Source: G963677445 sp963678275 (GTDB lineage: Bacteria; Bacteroidota; Ignavibacteria; Ignavibacteriales; Melioribacteraceae). From it: 64,000 nt of DNA. The stretch is taken from contig OY782765.1 of the NCBI GenBank assembly GCA_963678275.1, positions 4,526,001-4,590,000 of the forward strand, in the 5' to 3' direction. The notes under the pieces are model-generated. The model did no database searches. It was not told the origin of the DNA and saw only the letters and a list, made by a program, of their open reading frames with translations. Numbering within the stretch: position 1 is the stretch's first letter; each line of letters begins with the position of its first letter. The translations under genes and the position numbers were made by a program. Positions 51,643 to 60,921 of this stretch are shown here, piece after piece.

Positions 51643-51661
51643 CCTTAAGTTGACAGCAGTG
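51643..51661. repeat. IS terminal inverted repeat, right
   Basis: CCTTAAGTTGACAGCAGTG, exact reverse complement of 50231-50249. Confidence 0.95.
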
Positions 51662-51670
51662 CTCCGGAGG
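51662..51670. repeat. 9-bp target-site duplication, right
   Basis: CTCCGGAGG, same as 50222-50230. Confidence 0.9.
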
Positions 51671-53362
51671 GGGTGGCGCCAAAGTGCTTTTCTTTGGTGA
51701 CGGGGGAGGACTCACCTCGGTTAACCACAAAACTTTTTCCTGGCAAATGAACTTTCTACTCGTTGATTAATTTCTTACCATTTTGCGTAGAATTTAACTC
51801 CTTACGGAGTAAACGACACCGAATGGAGTCGAATATCAATAGCCCCGGATGTTATCCGGTGGTCTGATATAGCGGACATCTTTCGCGACGCTGAAGGTGT
51901 CGAATATAAACACCCCGGGGAAAATAGTAGTTGCCGGAGTAAAATCAAATCCGCGATGAAGTTCTATATTCGACCCCTTCGGGGTCGTGGCGGCATATTT
52001 TTCTCTTACCCCCGGGCTGCTCTCTTCTTTCGCCGCCCGGGGTTATTGATATTGAATCCCATTCGGGATTCTTTTCAATAGAAATCAGAGCTCAATTCAT
52101 CAGGTGTTTGCAGTATATTCCTTTCCCCGACAGGGTGTTTTCCTCAAGCTCTGCCTGGGGAAAATTTAGGCTCTTACCACCACACTAACGCCAACATGTT
52201 GAGGATAATCCAGGGAGCAAAATTTGTCAAAAAAGCCCGCTAATAACATGTTGCCGATAGCCAGGCCGCGATTCTAAATCCAGAAATCTCTTTCTGTTCT
52301 GACTATTTCAGGTGAGTTCTGAATAAGATTTTCCTTTATAATGTTTTGCCCGCTTCAAATTAAATAAGGGATCTTTCCGAAATAAATTTCGACTATAGAA
52401 ATCCCGAAGGGATGACATGATTATAGAAATTGAATCAATCAACCATATTATCCAACCCTGAAAGGGTGAAATAATAACAGGTCAGACATGTTGTAATCGA
52501 TAGTATATATGTCACCCCTGCGGGGTTTTTTATATGGTCCGTTTTTCCATTCTACAATCATTTCATCCCTTCGGGATTAAAAAAATACAAATGGACATTA
52601 TAGAGAAATTCAAGATAAAATTGCCTCAATAAGCGCCGCTTAAAACGGAGTGGATTCCGGTCCGCCTGCTTTTGAAAAGAATCCATGCCGAAATAAAACA
52701 GATGGTGAAACACTTTTGAATTATGTTGAGATGTTTCTGTTTTTGCCCGATCAACCAAATTCAGGTTTGTTTAGAATATTGGAATTCTTCCCCTTTAGGG
52801 CGTTTCCCTCCAGCTTTGCCTGGGGAAAATTTAGGCTCTTATCACCAAACTAACGCCAACATGTTGAGGATAATCAGGAGAGAAAAATTTGTCAATAAGC
52901 CTGCTAATAACATGTTGCCGATAGTCAGGCCACGATTCTAAATCCATAAGCCGGTGGAGTCAGAAAAAGAAAAGTTATCGATCAGCTCAAGGATAGTCCT
53001 CCCCCGTCTTCAAAGAAAAACACTTTGAATCCACCCCCTCCGAAGGGGGATATTTATCGACAAATCCAAGTAATCAGAATGTCCCCCTCCGGAGGGGGTG
53101 GCCTCCGGTCGTCTTTTGCCGGAGGACGGGGGAGGATTCACCTCGAGTAATCACGAAACTTATACCTGGCAATAAAACTTTTTACTTGTTGATAAATCTC
53201 TTACCAATTTGCGAAGAATTTAATTTCTTATTGAATAAATTACCCCCCGTTTTGCCAGGGAACTTTTCCCCATAAGGGCGTTTTCCTCAGGCTCTGCCTG
53301 GGGAAAATTTAGAATCTTAAAGCAAATTATAACAGGATCAAAAGAATCAGTTGGTTTCATTA
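51671..53362. repeat. mosaic of intergenic modules right of the IS element
   Basis: No gene. In order: rest of the interrupted CTCCCCCGTC module; TTTTGCGTAGAATTTAACTC module (51777-51813); quadruple-hairpin element copy C (51809-52072); CTCTGCCTGGGG module (52125-52178); AACATGTT module (52191-52280). Then come hairpins AATCCCGAAGGGATG, ACCCTGAAAGGGT and CCCCTGCGGGG near 52400-52530 with CATCCCTTCGGGATT (52563-52577), further CTCTGCCTGGGG and AACATGTT modules (52790-52945), a full CTCCCCCGTC module (52993-53148), a degenerate TTTGCGAAGAATTTAAT module, and a last CTCTGCCTGGGG module (53264-53318). Confidence 0.7.
51809..52072. repeat. quadruple-hairpin element (copy C)
   Basis: Same hairpin order as 25914-26178 and reverse of 35429-35690: CGACACCGAATGGAGTCG, CGACGCTGAAGGTGTCG, CGACCCCTTCGGGGTCG, GAATCCCATTCGGGATTC. 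Confidence 0.75.
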
Positions 53363-54247
53363 TTACGCAGAAGACGCGCGATCGAATCCAACTGTTCTTC
53401 TGTAATACTGAGGTGAAATATCGGCATTTTTCTTAAAGAATCGGCTAAAATAATACTCATCATTATATCCCAAATCAAAGGCAATCTCCTTAACGGTCTT
53501 GTTTGTTAAGTATAATTCCCTTTTGGCTTCAATAATAATCCTTTCCGAGATTAATTCGCTGATTGTTTTGTTGAAATGAGTTTTAACAATTTTCGCCAAT
53601 GTTTTAGTGCTGACAGCTAACATATCAGCATAATCATTTACGCTGTGTTTTGTTCTGAAATGTTCTTCAATGTAATTCTTCAGATTCTTTAAGACAAAAG
53701 GTTCTTCTTTTTTATCACTAAAATTTTCAAAATTCTCTATACCGGATACTTTTAGTCGGGACGCGGCTATTAAGAATATTTTTAAATACGCAATAATAGA
53801 ATCATATTGCGCCAATTCTGTTTTTTGCAATTCATCTTCCATTTGATCAATTATCATTCTTAATTTTTGCTCAGTTGGCTTGTTAATTTTTATCAATGGA
53901 GGTTCATATATATTATTAAAAAGCACACCATCACAGGCAACTTCTTCATGGTGTTTGTGAATGCAAAAAAAATCCGGGTGAAATTGTATCACAAAAGCGC
54001 CGATTCCTTTTTCGGGCAATAATGTAAAGGGTTGAAATGGAGAAAATGATATTAAGGAATTTATTTCATAGTTATATTCGGAAAAATCCGCAATTAATTT
54101 TCCGTTGCCGGCATTAATCCAGATTAGTGTATAATAATTTAATCGCTGAATACGATCAAATGGATTGTTGCCCTCGCAGGAGAATAAGCTGAAAGCTAAA
54201 TTTCCGGTTTTCCCATCTACTAATGTGTATTTATTTTTGTGTAACAT
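53363..54247 (-). CDS. AraC-family transcriptional regulator
   Basis: 294 residues. The C-terminal 100 residues hold the two helix-turn-helix motifs: YADMLAVSTKTLAKIVKTHF and TVKEIAFDLGYNDEYYFSRFFKK, the latter the conserved AraC signature. The N-terminal domain is a cupin-like ligand domain with no recognised ligand residues. It is divergent from no obvious target gene; the next gene on the same strand is a TlpA-like protein 178 bases upstream. Target and effector unknown. Confidence 0.9.
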   Translation of the reverse strand: MLHKNKYTLVDGKTGNLAFSLFSCEGNNPFDRIQRLNYYTLIWINAGNGKLIADFSEYNYEINSLISFSPFQPFTLLPEKGIGAFVIQFHPDFFCIHKHHEEVACDGVLFNNIYEPPLIKINKPTEQKLRMIIDQMEDELQKTELAQYDSIIAYLKIFLIAASRLKVSGIENFENFSDKKEEPFVLKNLKNYIEEHFRTKHSVNDYADMLAVSTKTLAKIVKTHFNKTISELISERIIIEAKRELYLTNKTVKEIAFDLGYNDEYYFSRFFKKNADISPQYYRRTVGFDRASSA

Positions 54248-54425
54248 TTAATTTTTACCAGTTGTTATCCAAATACTCAATTTCCGCCTCATTTATAAGT
54301 GCAATTATTTTCTTCGTGGAATCCAATATACATAATATAATCCGTTAGTTAAAACGTTCACGCAGTATTCAGACTATTTATCTTTTGATTTGGCGACATA
54401 TTGCTGATGTGGTTGTTACGCAAAT

Positions 54426-55676
54426 CTAATTTACTATTTTTTTTATCATCCGGAATGTTATTATATTTCTTCTTTCATGTATTTTTTTGGCTCCATTCAC
54501 TAAAATATTCGTAGGAAAACTCTTGATACGAAATGCATCCTTTAGTTCCTCATCCAGAATTACATGCGGCCAATCCATATTTTTCCCGATTATCATTTTT
54601 TTCGCGTTTTCGATATTCTTTGTATAGAGAAAACTAATAATTTGTACTTTCTCCGCCAGGTTTTCCTGAATTTTAATAAGTTCAGGTATTTCTGAAACAC
54701 AGGGTGAACACCATTCACCCCAAAAATTCAACAGGATATAACTTGACGCACAGGTTGTTAAATCAATTTTTTCACCATCTATTGTCGTAAATATTTGTGA
54801 CGGCATTTCTTGTGTTTCGGTTTCTATCGCAGGAGATTGGGACATCATATATTCAACATAATATTTTGTCGGACTTTCATGGGTTCGTGTTAGCTGAAAA
54901 CTATTCCCATACTTATCAATATCGGATAAATAATAACTTTCTCCACCTATGCTCACAACTTCATTAATTTGGCAGGCTTCTTCAAAATCGAAAGCATTCA
55001 GATTTCCATCAAGATTATTGTCTATGAGTACTAAATCACGGATATCATCAAACGCTCCGTTATTCGTAAAATCAAATAGACCGATCATAATTGGCCTGCC
55101 ATGCAAAATCACCTCGCCACGTTTTAAAGTTAAACGGTCATCAAAGTAAAAATTGCCTGCTCTTGTCTCCCAAGAACCGGGGATTTTATTAAATGCAAAG
55201 GCCCAACCATCCAACAAATTACCCGCATCATCAAGAAATGGTTTCACCTGTTTATCACTTAATATCGGTTTTCGGAAAAATACCTGCCTCAGTATTTGAT
55301 TTTGATCCTGTTCACACCTGACTTCATAAACTAACTCATTTTCACTTTTGGAAAATTTCAGGGGCGCGCCATCATCGGTTAAATCTTCATTATTATTTTT
55401 GTCAACATACAATAATTCATATTCTTCGAATTTTTCAACCATAATAGAAGTAATATGATCATTTGATGTATCCCAACTATAGAAGTGATTGATGAAGAAT
55501 ATATTGGTTGATTTGGTTTGAGGAAGTTTTAGATTTTCTTTGGGTTTGTTCTTCATTGAAACAATTCCCAATCCTTCATTAAGATTCAGCGTGGTCAGAG
55601 AATCTAATTTCACATTCAGACTTTGAGAGAAACTTAAGGATGAGATTAATATTGGGATTACCAAAATTCTAAACAT
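54426..55676 (-). CDS. exported TlpA-family thioredoxin-like protein
   Basis: 416 residues. Signal peptide to about residue 19 (SSLSFSQS). A 280-residue N-terminal region rich in Asp/Asn turns (DGAPLKF, DFTNNGAFDDIRDLVLIDNNLDGN) may bind calcium. The C-terminal thioredoxin fold has the redox motif WCSPC at Cys323-Cys326 within ILLNFWGEWCSPCVSEIPEL. It is expected to work in periplasmic disulfide or cytochrome-maturation chemistry. The large N-domain is a common Bacteroidota addition. Confidence 0.85.
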   Translation of the reverse strand: MFRILVIPILISSLSFSQSLNVKLDSLTTLNLNEGLGIVSMKNKPKENLKLPQTKSTNIFFINHFYSWDTSNDHITSIMVEKFEEYELLYVDKNNNEDLTDDGAPLKFSKSENELVYEVRCEQDQNQILRQVFFRKPILSDKQVKPFLDDAGNLLDGWAFAFNKIPGSWETRAGNFYFDDRLTLKRGEVILHGRPIMIGLFDFTNNGAFDDIRDLVLIDNNLDGNLNAFDFEEACQINEVVSIGGESYYLSDIDKYGNSFQLTRTHESPTKYYVEYMMSQSPAIETETQEMPSQIFTTIDGEKIDLTTCASSYILLNFWGEWCSPCVSEIPELIKIQENLAEKVQIISFLYTKNIENAKKMIIGKNMDWPHVILDEELKDAFRIKSFPTNILVNGAKKIHERRNIITFRMIKKIVN

Positions 55677-57329
55677 ACTTATTCCATGTTATAATTTAGA
55701 GAATGGTAAAAACTATTATATCATTTCCTCCATTTACTTAACACTGTGTTAAGCAGTATTATTCTTATACTCACATTTATACTCAAAAGTGATATCCTGA
55801 ATTATCCGGAGCTATGTTATTGTTTTTCCTGATACTTAACTTTCAGTATATCCCAATATTCGAAAATAATTCTTATTCGAGCTTTGAATATTTTTACAAA
55901 TGACTATTGGCGCAATTTGGCTGCATTTTATAAACTATATGCTAAACCAATAAACTCTGTCCAAAAATAATATCTTCCAGTTAAAATAACAATGATGATA
56001 AATCATTATGTTTCCTTTGTCGTTAAAGCTGGTAGCGGAGGTATAATATTAAATTTATTTAGCATTAATCCTGCGTTTCACCTTAAACAAAGTTTTGATA
56101 TGTTGCAAGAAACTGCATGTTGTTATTTAATCCTACTCTTCTTTGCGAGCCTTGTGCCTTCCTCGTGTTCTTTGTGGTTAAGGAAAAAATCAGAGTAAGA
56201 GTATGACAACCGGATTTGTGGTTTTACCAGGGGAGTTCATTTTGCTCTGAGTGGTTGAAAAGCGATACCGAATCCGATAGCGATTTTTTATCCTGTTTAT
56301 CTATACAATCCTGTTAATCCTGTTCTTCTTTGTGTGAGTTTTTTGCCAGGTGTATTGGGCCAAGTGGGACACGGGGACTTTGATCGGGGAAGGTTTTTGT
56401 AAATGGGATTTTTAACTCAGGTTATAAATGAGCAATAATATTAGTCGCCTGTGTGCCATGGTTCCGCTGAATGCCGAATAAACGAGGTTAATAATTGTGA
56501 ATGGTGAATTATGAATTATGAATGAAAAGAGGCCGGGTTTATGGTGGTATTGGGTTGGTTCATTTTCTCCTGAGTGGTTGAAAAACGATATTGAACCCGA
56601 TGTCGATTCCTTATCCTGTTTATCGATACAATCCAGTAAATCCTGTTCTTCTTTGTGTGCTTTGTGCTTTCCTTGTGTTCTTTGTGGTTTAGGAAAAAAT
56701 CAGAGTAAGAGCAGGAGTATGAGTAAGAGTATGACAACCGGATTTGTGGTTTTACCAGGGGAGTTCATTTTGCTCTGAGTGGTTGAAAAGCGATACCGAA
56801 TCCGATAGCGATTTTTTATCCTGTTTTTCTATACAATCCTGTTAATCCTGTTCTTCTTTGTGTGAGTTTTTTGCCAGGTGCAATGGGGCATGTGGGACAC
56901 GGGGGACTTTGATCGGGGAAGGTTTTCGTAAATGGGATTTTTTAACTCAGGTTATAAATGAGCAATAATATTAGTCGCCTGTGTGCCATGGTTCCGCTGA
57001 ATGGAGAATAACCGAGGGTGAAAATTGTGAATGGCGTACTCCTGCGCTAAAAAGCAGCTTCGGCGGGCTAAAATTTCTTTAATCTGGTCGTCCGGCAAAA
57101 CAAAATTATTGCCCAATAAACAGCGCCGTTAGGGACTGTATACGTCTTGTCGAAATTGCAGGTCCGATTCAAACGTTAACTTCATTTTCCCTCATCCAGT
57201 TTTGAATTTCCATACGTTGTTTTTGCTTCCTTCAAAAAATATGTCTGGCTTAATTGCGACATCAGCGATGACACAATTGAAAAGCAGGCAATCTGTTTTT
57301 TGCCTCGTCCGATAATAAGAGCCGGTTCC
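55677..57329. repeat. long intergenic region with ATCCTGTTTATC-type repeats
   Basis: No gene I can support; frames at 55992-56198 and 56516-56778 read repeat DNA. From about 56130 to 57040 two long units (about 390 bases apart) each run through CTTTGTGGTTAAGG, AGAGTATGACAACCGGATTT, GATACCGAATCCGATAGCG, TATCCTGTTT, TTGTGTGAGTTTTTTGCCAGG, GGACTTTGATCGGGG and AATATTAGTCGCCTGTG. 55677-56120 is AT-rich and without features. Confidence 0.6.
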
Positions 57330-57854
57330 TTAAATCGCTTTACTTATCCGGACATGTTTTTCTATTTCAGGCCGCCATTGTTCCTGATTTGACATTTTAT
57401 CACAAATCTTCCCGTGAAAATAAACCTGGTACCAGGTTTTTGTATGAAATTCACAAACATTCTTATATACTTTCTCAGAATGTATCATTAATTTCAAAAT
57501 AAATTCTTCCTTTGGTTCCCTGTGATTATTAATTACCTGACTCAAACTTACCGGGGCAACATCAATATCTTTCGCGAAAGCATTTCTCTTTGAGTATATG
57601 GAATCTATATAGAATTTTAAAAAATCTGAAAAATAGTTGTTTTTATCATAAACAGGATTCTTAAGATATTCCTCCATTTTTAGTTTCAATCGCAAAAGTT
57701 TAGCTTTTGTAATTTGCTCTTTTGAAAGATTTCTCATCCTTCTTAAACGGGCTTCCATTAAAGCGGCAGCTTCAGATTCACTTTCCTTATTTGATTTATA
57801 TCTTGAATCTATGCCGTACTCTGTATCAATGATATTTTTTTTATTTTCAGTCAT
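57330..57854 (-). CDS. HTH antitoxin-like protein of a GNAT/HTH pair
   Basis: 174 residues. The central region LKFYIDSIYSKRNAFAKDIDVAPVSLSQVINNHREPKEEFILKLM is an XRE/Cro-type helix-turn-helix (SLSQVINN as recognition helix). It is preceded by the basic coiled region EARLRRMRNLSKEQITKAKLLRLKLKMEEYL. Its start overlaps the end of the GNAT-like gene by 8 bases (genes coupled). The organisation toxin first, HTH protein second is seen in a group of Bacteroidota gene pairs; toxin-antitoxin function is inference. Confidence 0.7.
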   Translation of the reverse strand: MTENKKNIIDTEYGIDSRYKSNKESESEAAALMEARLRRMRNLSKEQITKAKLLRLKLKMEEYLKNPVYDKNNYFSDFLKFYIDSIYSKRNAFAKDIDVAPVSLSQVINNHREPKEEFILKLMIHSEKVYKNVCEFHTKTWYQVYFHGKICDKMSNQEQWRPEIEKHVRISKAI

Positions 57855-58314
57855 TGTCGTTTAAATTTATTAAGTCAATAATTTCAGGGACCTCTAAACT
57901 TAAAGTCATACCTGTTATATTCATGTTATATTTTTCAACATAGTGTCTGGCGATTTGGCTTTTAGGTCTGAGAGAAACGCAGGCCAGTTCTCCAAATTCA
58001 CGAATCGCGATTTTTGCTACAAACGCGATTAAATTTCCGGCGATATTTTCATATTTTTTCTCATGTCCTTTATTTTCTTTTGAAACTGTTAAAAGTCTGA
58101 TATGTATTCTCCATTCCTGGGGAATCCTTTCTATTGAGACAAGTCCTAAAATATCACTTGAACCTTTAATCTGTAATTTATATACTTCTCGATTCCTCTC
58201 AATTTTCCAGTCAAAAAAGTACCTCTCTTTTCTCAATGTTTTAAATTCATCAGGTTCAACAGGCAATATGCTTACAGAATGTTTTTCACCTGTCGATTTA
58301 TCAAAAATTTTCAT
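57847..58314 (-). CDS. GNAT-fold-like protein (putative toxin partner)
   Basis: About 155 residues from the ATG at 58314; a start at 58353 would add 13 residues without homology. WRIHIRLLTVSKENKG, IAGNLIAFVAKIAIREFGELACVSLRPKSQIARHYVEKYNM reads as the acetyl-CoA-binding half of a GNAT fold (helix then the A-x-x-x-Y-x-K-x-x-M end). The conserved Q/RxxGxA/G loop is degenerate. It overlaps the HTH gene downstream by 8 bases. Whether it acetylates tRNA or another target as GNAT toxins do is untested. Confidence 0.6.
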   Translation of the reverse strand: MKIFDKSTGEKHSVSILPVEPDEFKTLRKERYFFDWKIERNREVYKLQIKGSSDILGLVSIERIPQEWRIHIRLLTVSKENKGHEKKYENIAGNLIAFVAKIAIREFGELACVSLRPKSQIARHYVEKYNMNITGMTLSLEVPEIIDLINLNDND

Positions 58315-58353
58315 AGCAGAAATATACGAAAAGTTTACGTAAATCGGAAACAT

Positions 58354-58684
58354 TCAGCGCGCTATTTACATATTACGGAAACTTGTGCCCTAATGTGGCA
58401 ACATATGTGAAGTGTTATGGATTTAATATTTTTTTTACAATTTACAAATCCATTCAAAAAAGTCATCAATTGGACTCATTGTGAATGAAAAAATCAGAGT
58501 AAGAGCAGGAGTAAGAGTAAGAGTATGACAACCGGATTTGTGTTTTTATAAGTGGTGTTCATTTTATGCTGAGTAATTGAAGGACAATACCGAACCCGAA
58601 TTTAAACTCTGCTAATCCTTCAACTCTGGTCAAGAGATTGGCGGGAATATATGATGCTTTAATCAGGGCAATATGCTATTAATG
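58354..58684. other. intergenic region with a partial ATCCTGTTTATC-type unit
   Basis: About 330 bases without a gene. GAGTAAGAGTATGACAACCGG at 58509-58529 and the following bases are a fragment of the repeat at 56.1-57.0 kb. Confidence 0.5.
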
Positions 58685-58969
58685 TTAACCGGCTTCTTTA
58701 TTGTTTTGGACATAAGAAAAGTTTCCATTAGTCCACAATTCATATTCACTAAGATCAATATCATCATTCCAGGATACGCCATAACCTCCCGTATCAACTT
58801 TAACCGTGCGAAAGAAGGCTTTATTCTTAAGAGGTTTAAACCCGGAGCGGTGCATAATCTGCTGACAATCATATTCCTTTTCAAGATCATTGTCAAATTT
58901 GACAATGAGTAAATATTCATCTTTGGCTTCAACCTGTTTTATCTTTGGAATCCTGTTCATTTTAATCAT
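58685..58969 (-). CDS. DUF2442-family protein
   Basis: 94 residues. IKQVEAKDEYLLIVKFDNDLEKEYDC, FRTVKVDTGGYGVSWNDDIDLSEYELW is the DUF2442 layout (beta-rich with a GVxWxDxxDLSxxxLW end). Its start overlaps the end of the DUF4160 gene by 4 bases. The pair DUF4160-DUF2442 is a frequent conserved couple thought to be toxin-antitoxin related; this is association, not proof. Confidence 0.88.
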   Translation of the reverse strand: MIKMNRIPKIKQVEAKDEYLLIVKFDNDLEKEYDCQQIMHRSGFKPLKNKAFFRTVKVDTGGYGVSWNDDIDLSEYELWTNGNFSYVQNNKEAG

Positions 58970-59226
58970 TCCAGTCCGGGTAGTTTTTTAAAATCCTGTT
59001 CATTCCAGATATTCATTAAGTCACTTTTATATAGCTCAGCCCATTCAACTACCAATCGTTGGGCGCGGCCGGGTAAATCACCTTCCATTAAATCTAAAGT
59101 TTCAATACTAAACACACCATTATACTCACCATAAATCGCGTGAAAGTGAGGAATTCCATGCTCACTTTGACTAAAATACATCTTTATTATAATTCCATAA
59201 AATCTTGCGATTACAGGCATTTTCAC
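58966..59226 (-). CDS. DUF4160-family protein
   Basis: 86 residues. MPVIARFYGIIIKMYFSQSEHGIPHFHAIYGEYNGVFSIET is the diagnostic DUF4160 opening (GIxIxMYxxDHxPPHFHAxY). The usual DH-x-PPHFH is EH-GIPHFH here, keeping the His pair. The 3' end WEWxxLYxxELxxxW-type helix is present as WAELYKSDLMNIWNEQ. Overlaps the DUF2442 gene by 4 bases, so the two are translationally coupled. Confidence 0.88.
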   Translation of the reverse strand: MKMPVIARFYGIIIKMYFSQSEHGIPHFHAIYGEYNGVFSIETLDLMEGDLPGRAQRLVVEWAELYKSDLMNIWNEQDFKKLPGLE

Positions 59227-60100
59227 CCCAGGTTACTATTTATTTTAGCTTTAATATAAATATAATCAAAGATTTTTGAAAATCAACCGCATAATGTTTT
59301 TGATAAATTTCCCTCGTTTTTTCAATTTCACTGCTACCTGAAGGCATGAGTATTATTTACTTCGAATCATTTGGGTGAGACTGATTTTGCGGGTAGAAGT
59401 ATTATATCCCGATTTCGGGCTGTATTGGACTTGTCTTTTTTGAAAGCAAGATTAAGACGATACCGATTTTTATCCTGTTTATCTATACAATCCTGTAAAT
59501 CCTGTTCTTCTTTGTGTTCTTTGTGGTTAAGGAAAAATCAGAGTAAGAGTAGGAGTAAGAGTATGACAACCGGATTTGTGGTTTTACCAGAGGTGTTCAT
59601 TTTGCTCTGAGTGGTTGAAAAACGATATTGAACCCGATACCGATTTTTCATCCTGTTAATCTATACAATCCTGTAAATCCTGTTCTTCTTTGCGTGAGGT
59701 TTTGCCAGGTGCATTGGGACAAGTGGGACACGGGGGACTTTGGTCGTGGCAGGTTTTTGTAAATGGGATTTTTTAACTCAGGTTATAAATGAGCAATAAT
59801 ATTAGTCGCCTGTGTCGCCATGGTTCCGCTGAATGGAGAATAAACGAGGTTAATAATTGTGAATGGTGAATTATGAATTATGAATGAAAAGAGGCCGGGT
59901 TTATGGTTGTATCGGGGTAGTCCTTTTTCCCTGAGTGATTAAAAGACGATACCGATTTTTCATCCTGTTTATCAATACAATCCTGTAAATCCTGTTCTTC
60001 TTCGGGTGAGATAAAGGTTACCGGTTATTGCACTTTATTCCCTGTGGAAAATTCATTTTCAAAACGTCCAAAGAGAATCAGTTGACAAACGGAGAGGAAA
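59227..60100. repeat. ATCCTGTTTATC-type repeat region upstream of the DUF3795 gene
   Basis: Units at about 59460-59890 and 59890-60010 share CTTTGTGGTTAAGG, GTATGACAACCGGATTTG, TATCCTGTTTATC and AATATTAGTCGCCTGTG with the 46 and 56 kb copies. GAATGGTGAATTATGAATTATGAATG at 59861-59886 also appears at 56498-56525. No gene; the last 60 bases before 60101 look like a leader with GGAGAGG. Confidence 0.6.
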
Positions 60101-60598
60101 ATGGAAAAAAGTATTAACCGCAGAGATTTTTTCAAAGCAGGCTTCGGATGCTGCGCGCTTCTTATGGCTTCGCGGCTGCCCGGCGCTGATCTGATCAGCA
60201 AATTTGACGATCCTCAAAAACCAATCGATCCCAAAACTTTATGTTATTGCGGGTATACCTGTCCGGAGGATTGCAAATTCCTTAACGGCACTCTGAATAA
60301 TGATGAGGAGATGAAAAAAGAAGCCTATAAAACCTGGAAACTGAAGGAACGATTCGGGGTTGAATATGATTCTGATAAGATGATCTGCTACGGATGCAAG
60401 GCGGAGGGTAAACCGGAAGGATTCGTGGTAAGTCAATGTACCGTCAGACCCTGCGCTATGGAAAAAGGTTACGACGCGTGCATCCAGTGTAAAGAGCTGG
60501 CAACTTGTGATAATGAACTCTGGACAAGATTTCCCAAGTTTCATGAACATGTAATCGGGATGCGTAAACAATATCTTGCCCGGCAATCCGGAAAATAG
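60101..60598 (+). CDS. Tat-exported DUF3795 cysteine-rich protein
   Basis: 165 residues. A twin-arginine signal (NRRDFFKAGFGC, residues 6-17) with AxA-like region near LPGADL. The body is Cys-rich: CYCGYTCPEDC, MICYGCKAEG, CTVRPCAMEKGYDACIQC, CDNELW, the usual DUF3795 arrangement, which probably holds zinc or an iron-sulfur centre. Tat export suggests folding with cofactor before translocation. GGAG lies about 8 bases before ATG. Function unknown. Confidence 0.88.
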   Translation: MEKSINRRDFFKAGFGCCALLMASRLPGADLISKFDDPQKPIDPKTLCYCGYTCPEDCKFLNGTLNNDEEMKKEAYKTWKLKERFGVEYDSDKMICYGCKAEGKPEGFVVSQCTVRPCAMEKGYDACIQCKELATCDNELWTRFPKFHEHVIGMRKQYLARQSGK

Positions 60599-60607
60599 AC
60601 AAAATTT

Positions 60608-60632
60608 AAAAGCCGGGGTTTCCCGGCTTTCC
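60608..60632 (+). terminator. hairpin after the DUF3795 gene
   Basis: AAAGCCGGG and CCCGGCTTT arms with a four-base loop, 10 bases past the stop. No U-tract follows, so efficiency is uncertain. Confidence 0.6.
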
Positions 60633-60921
60633 CTCAGAAAAAAGAGTTTTGTTTTTTCTTAATATCATATCTAAAAAATCACTATCTTTAAAGAATACCG
60701 GAATCCTTCTGAAGTATAAAATTTTTTTAGATTAAATATCAGCCGATATTGGAATCAGTTGTTCAATTTTTATACTGGTAAATAACGGTTCAGCACATAG
60801 TTAGCGCTCATGCAAATTCTATTCATTTGATATTCAACCGGGCATGTAAGAACAGGATCGTATTGATCTTTGTTTACCGGCGGAGTTAATTACTTCAGCC
60901 AAAAATTCAGGGAGAATAAAA
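60633..60921. other. intergenic region upstream of the large secreted protein
   Basis: AT-rich, no gene. GGGAG lies near 60910 just before the ATG at 60922. Confidence 0.4.

Larger units (their letters stand above)
50231..51661 (-). mobile_element. complete IS4-family insertion sequence
   Basis: 1431 bp, with perfect 19-bp terminal inverted repeats CACTGCTGTCAACTTAAGG at both ends, one transposase gene on the minus strand and a perfect 9-bp target duplication CTCCGGAGG. It lies inside a CTCCCCCGTC/GACGGGGGAGGA module. Perfect ends and target duplication indicate recent insertion. Confidence 0.95.

Noticed and set aside
56516..56778. 73- and 86-codon frames (SYSYSYSCSYS and SKSRSMSKS)
   Set aside because: Low-complexity translation of the AGAGTAAGAGTATGAG portion of the dispersed repeat.
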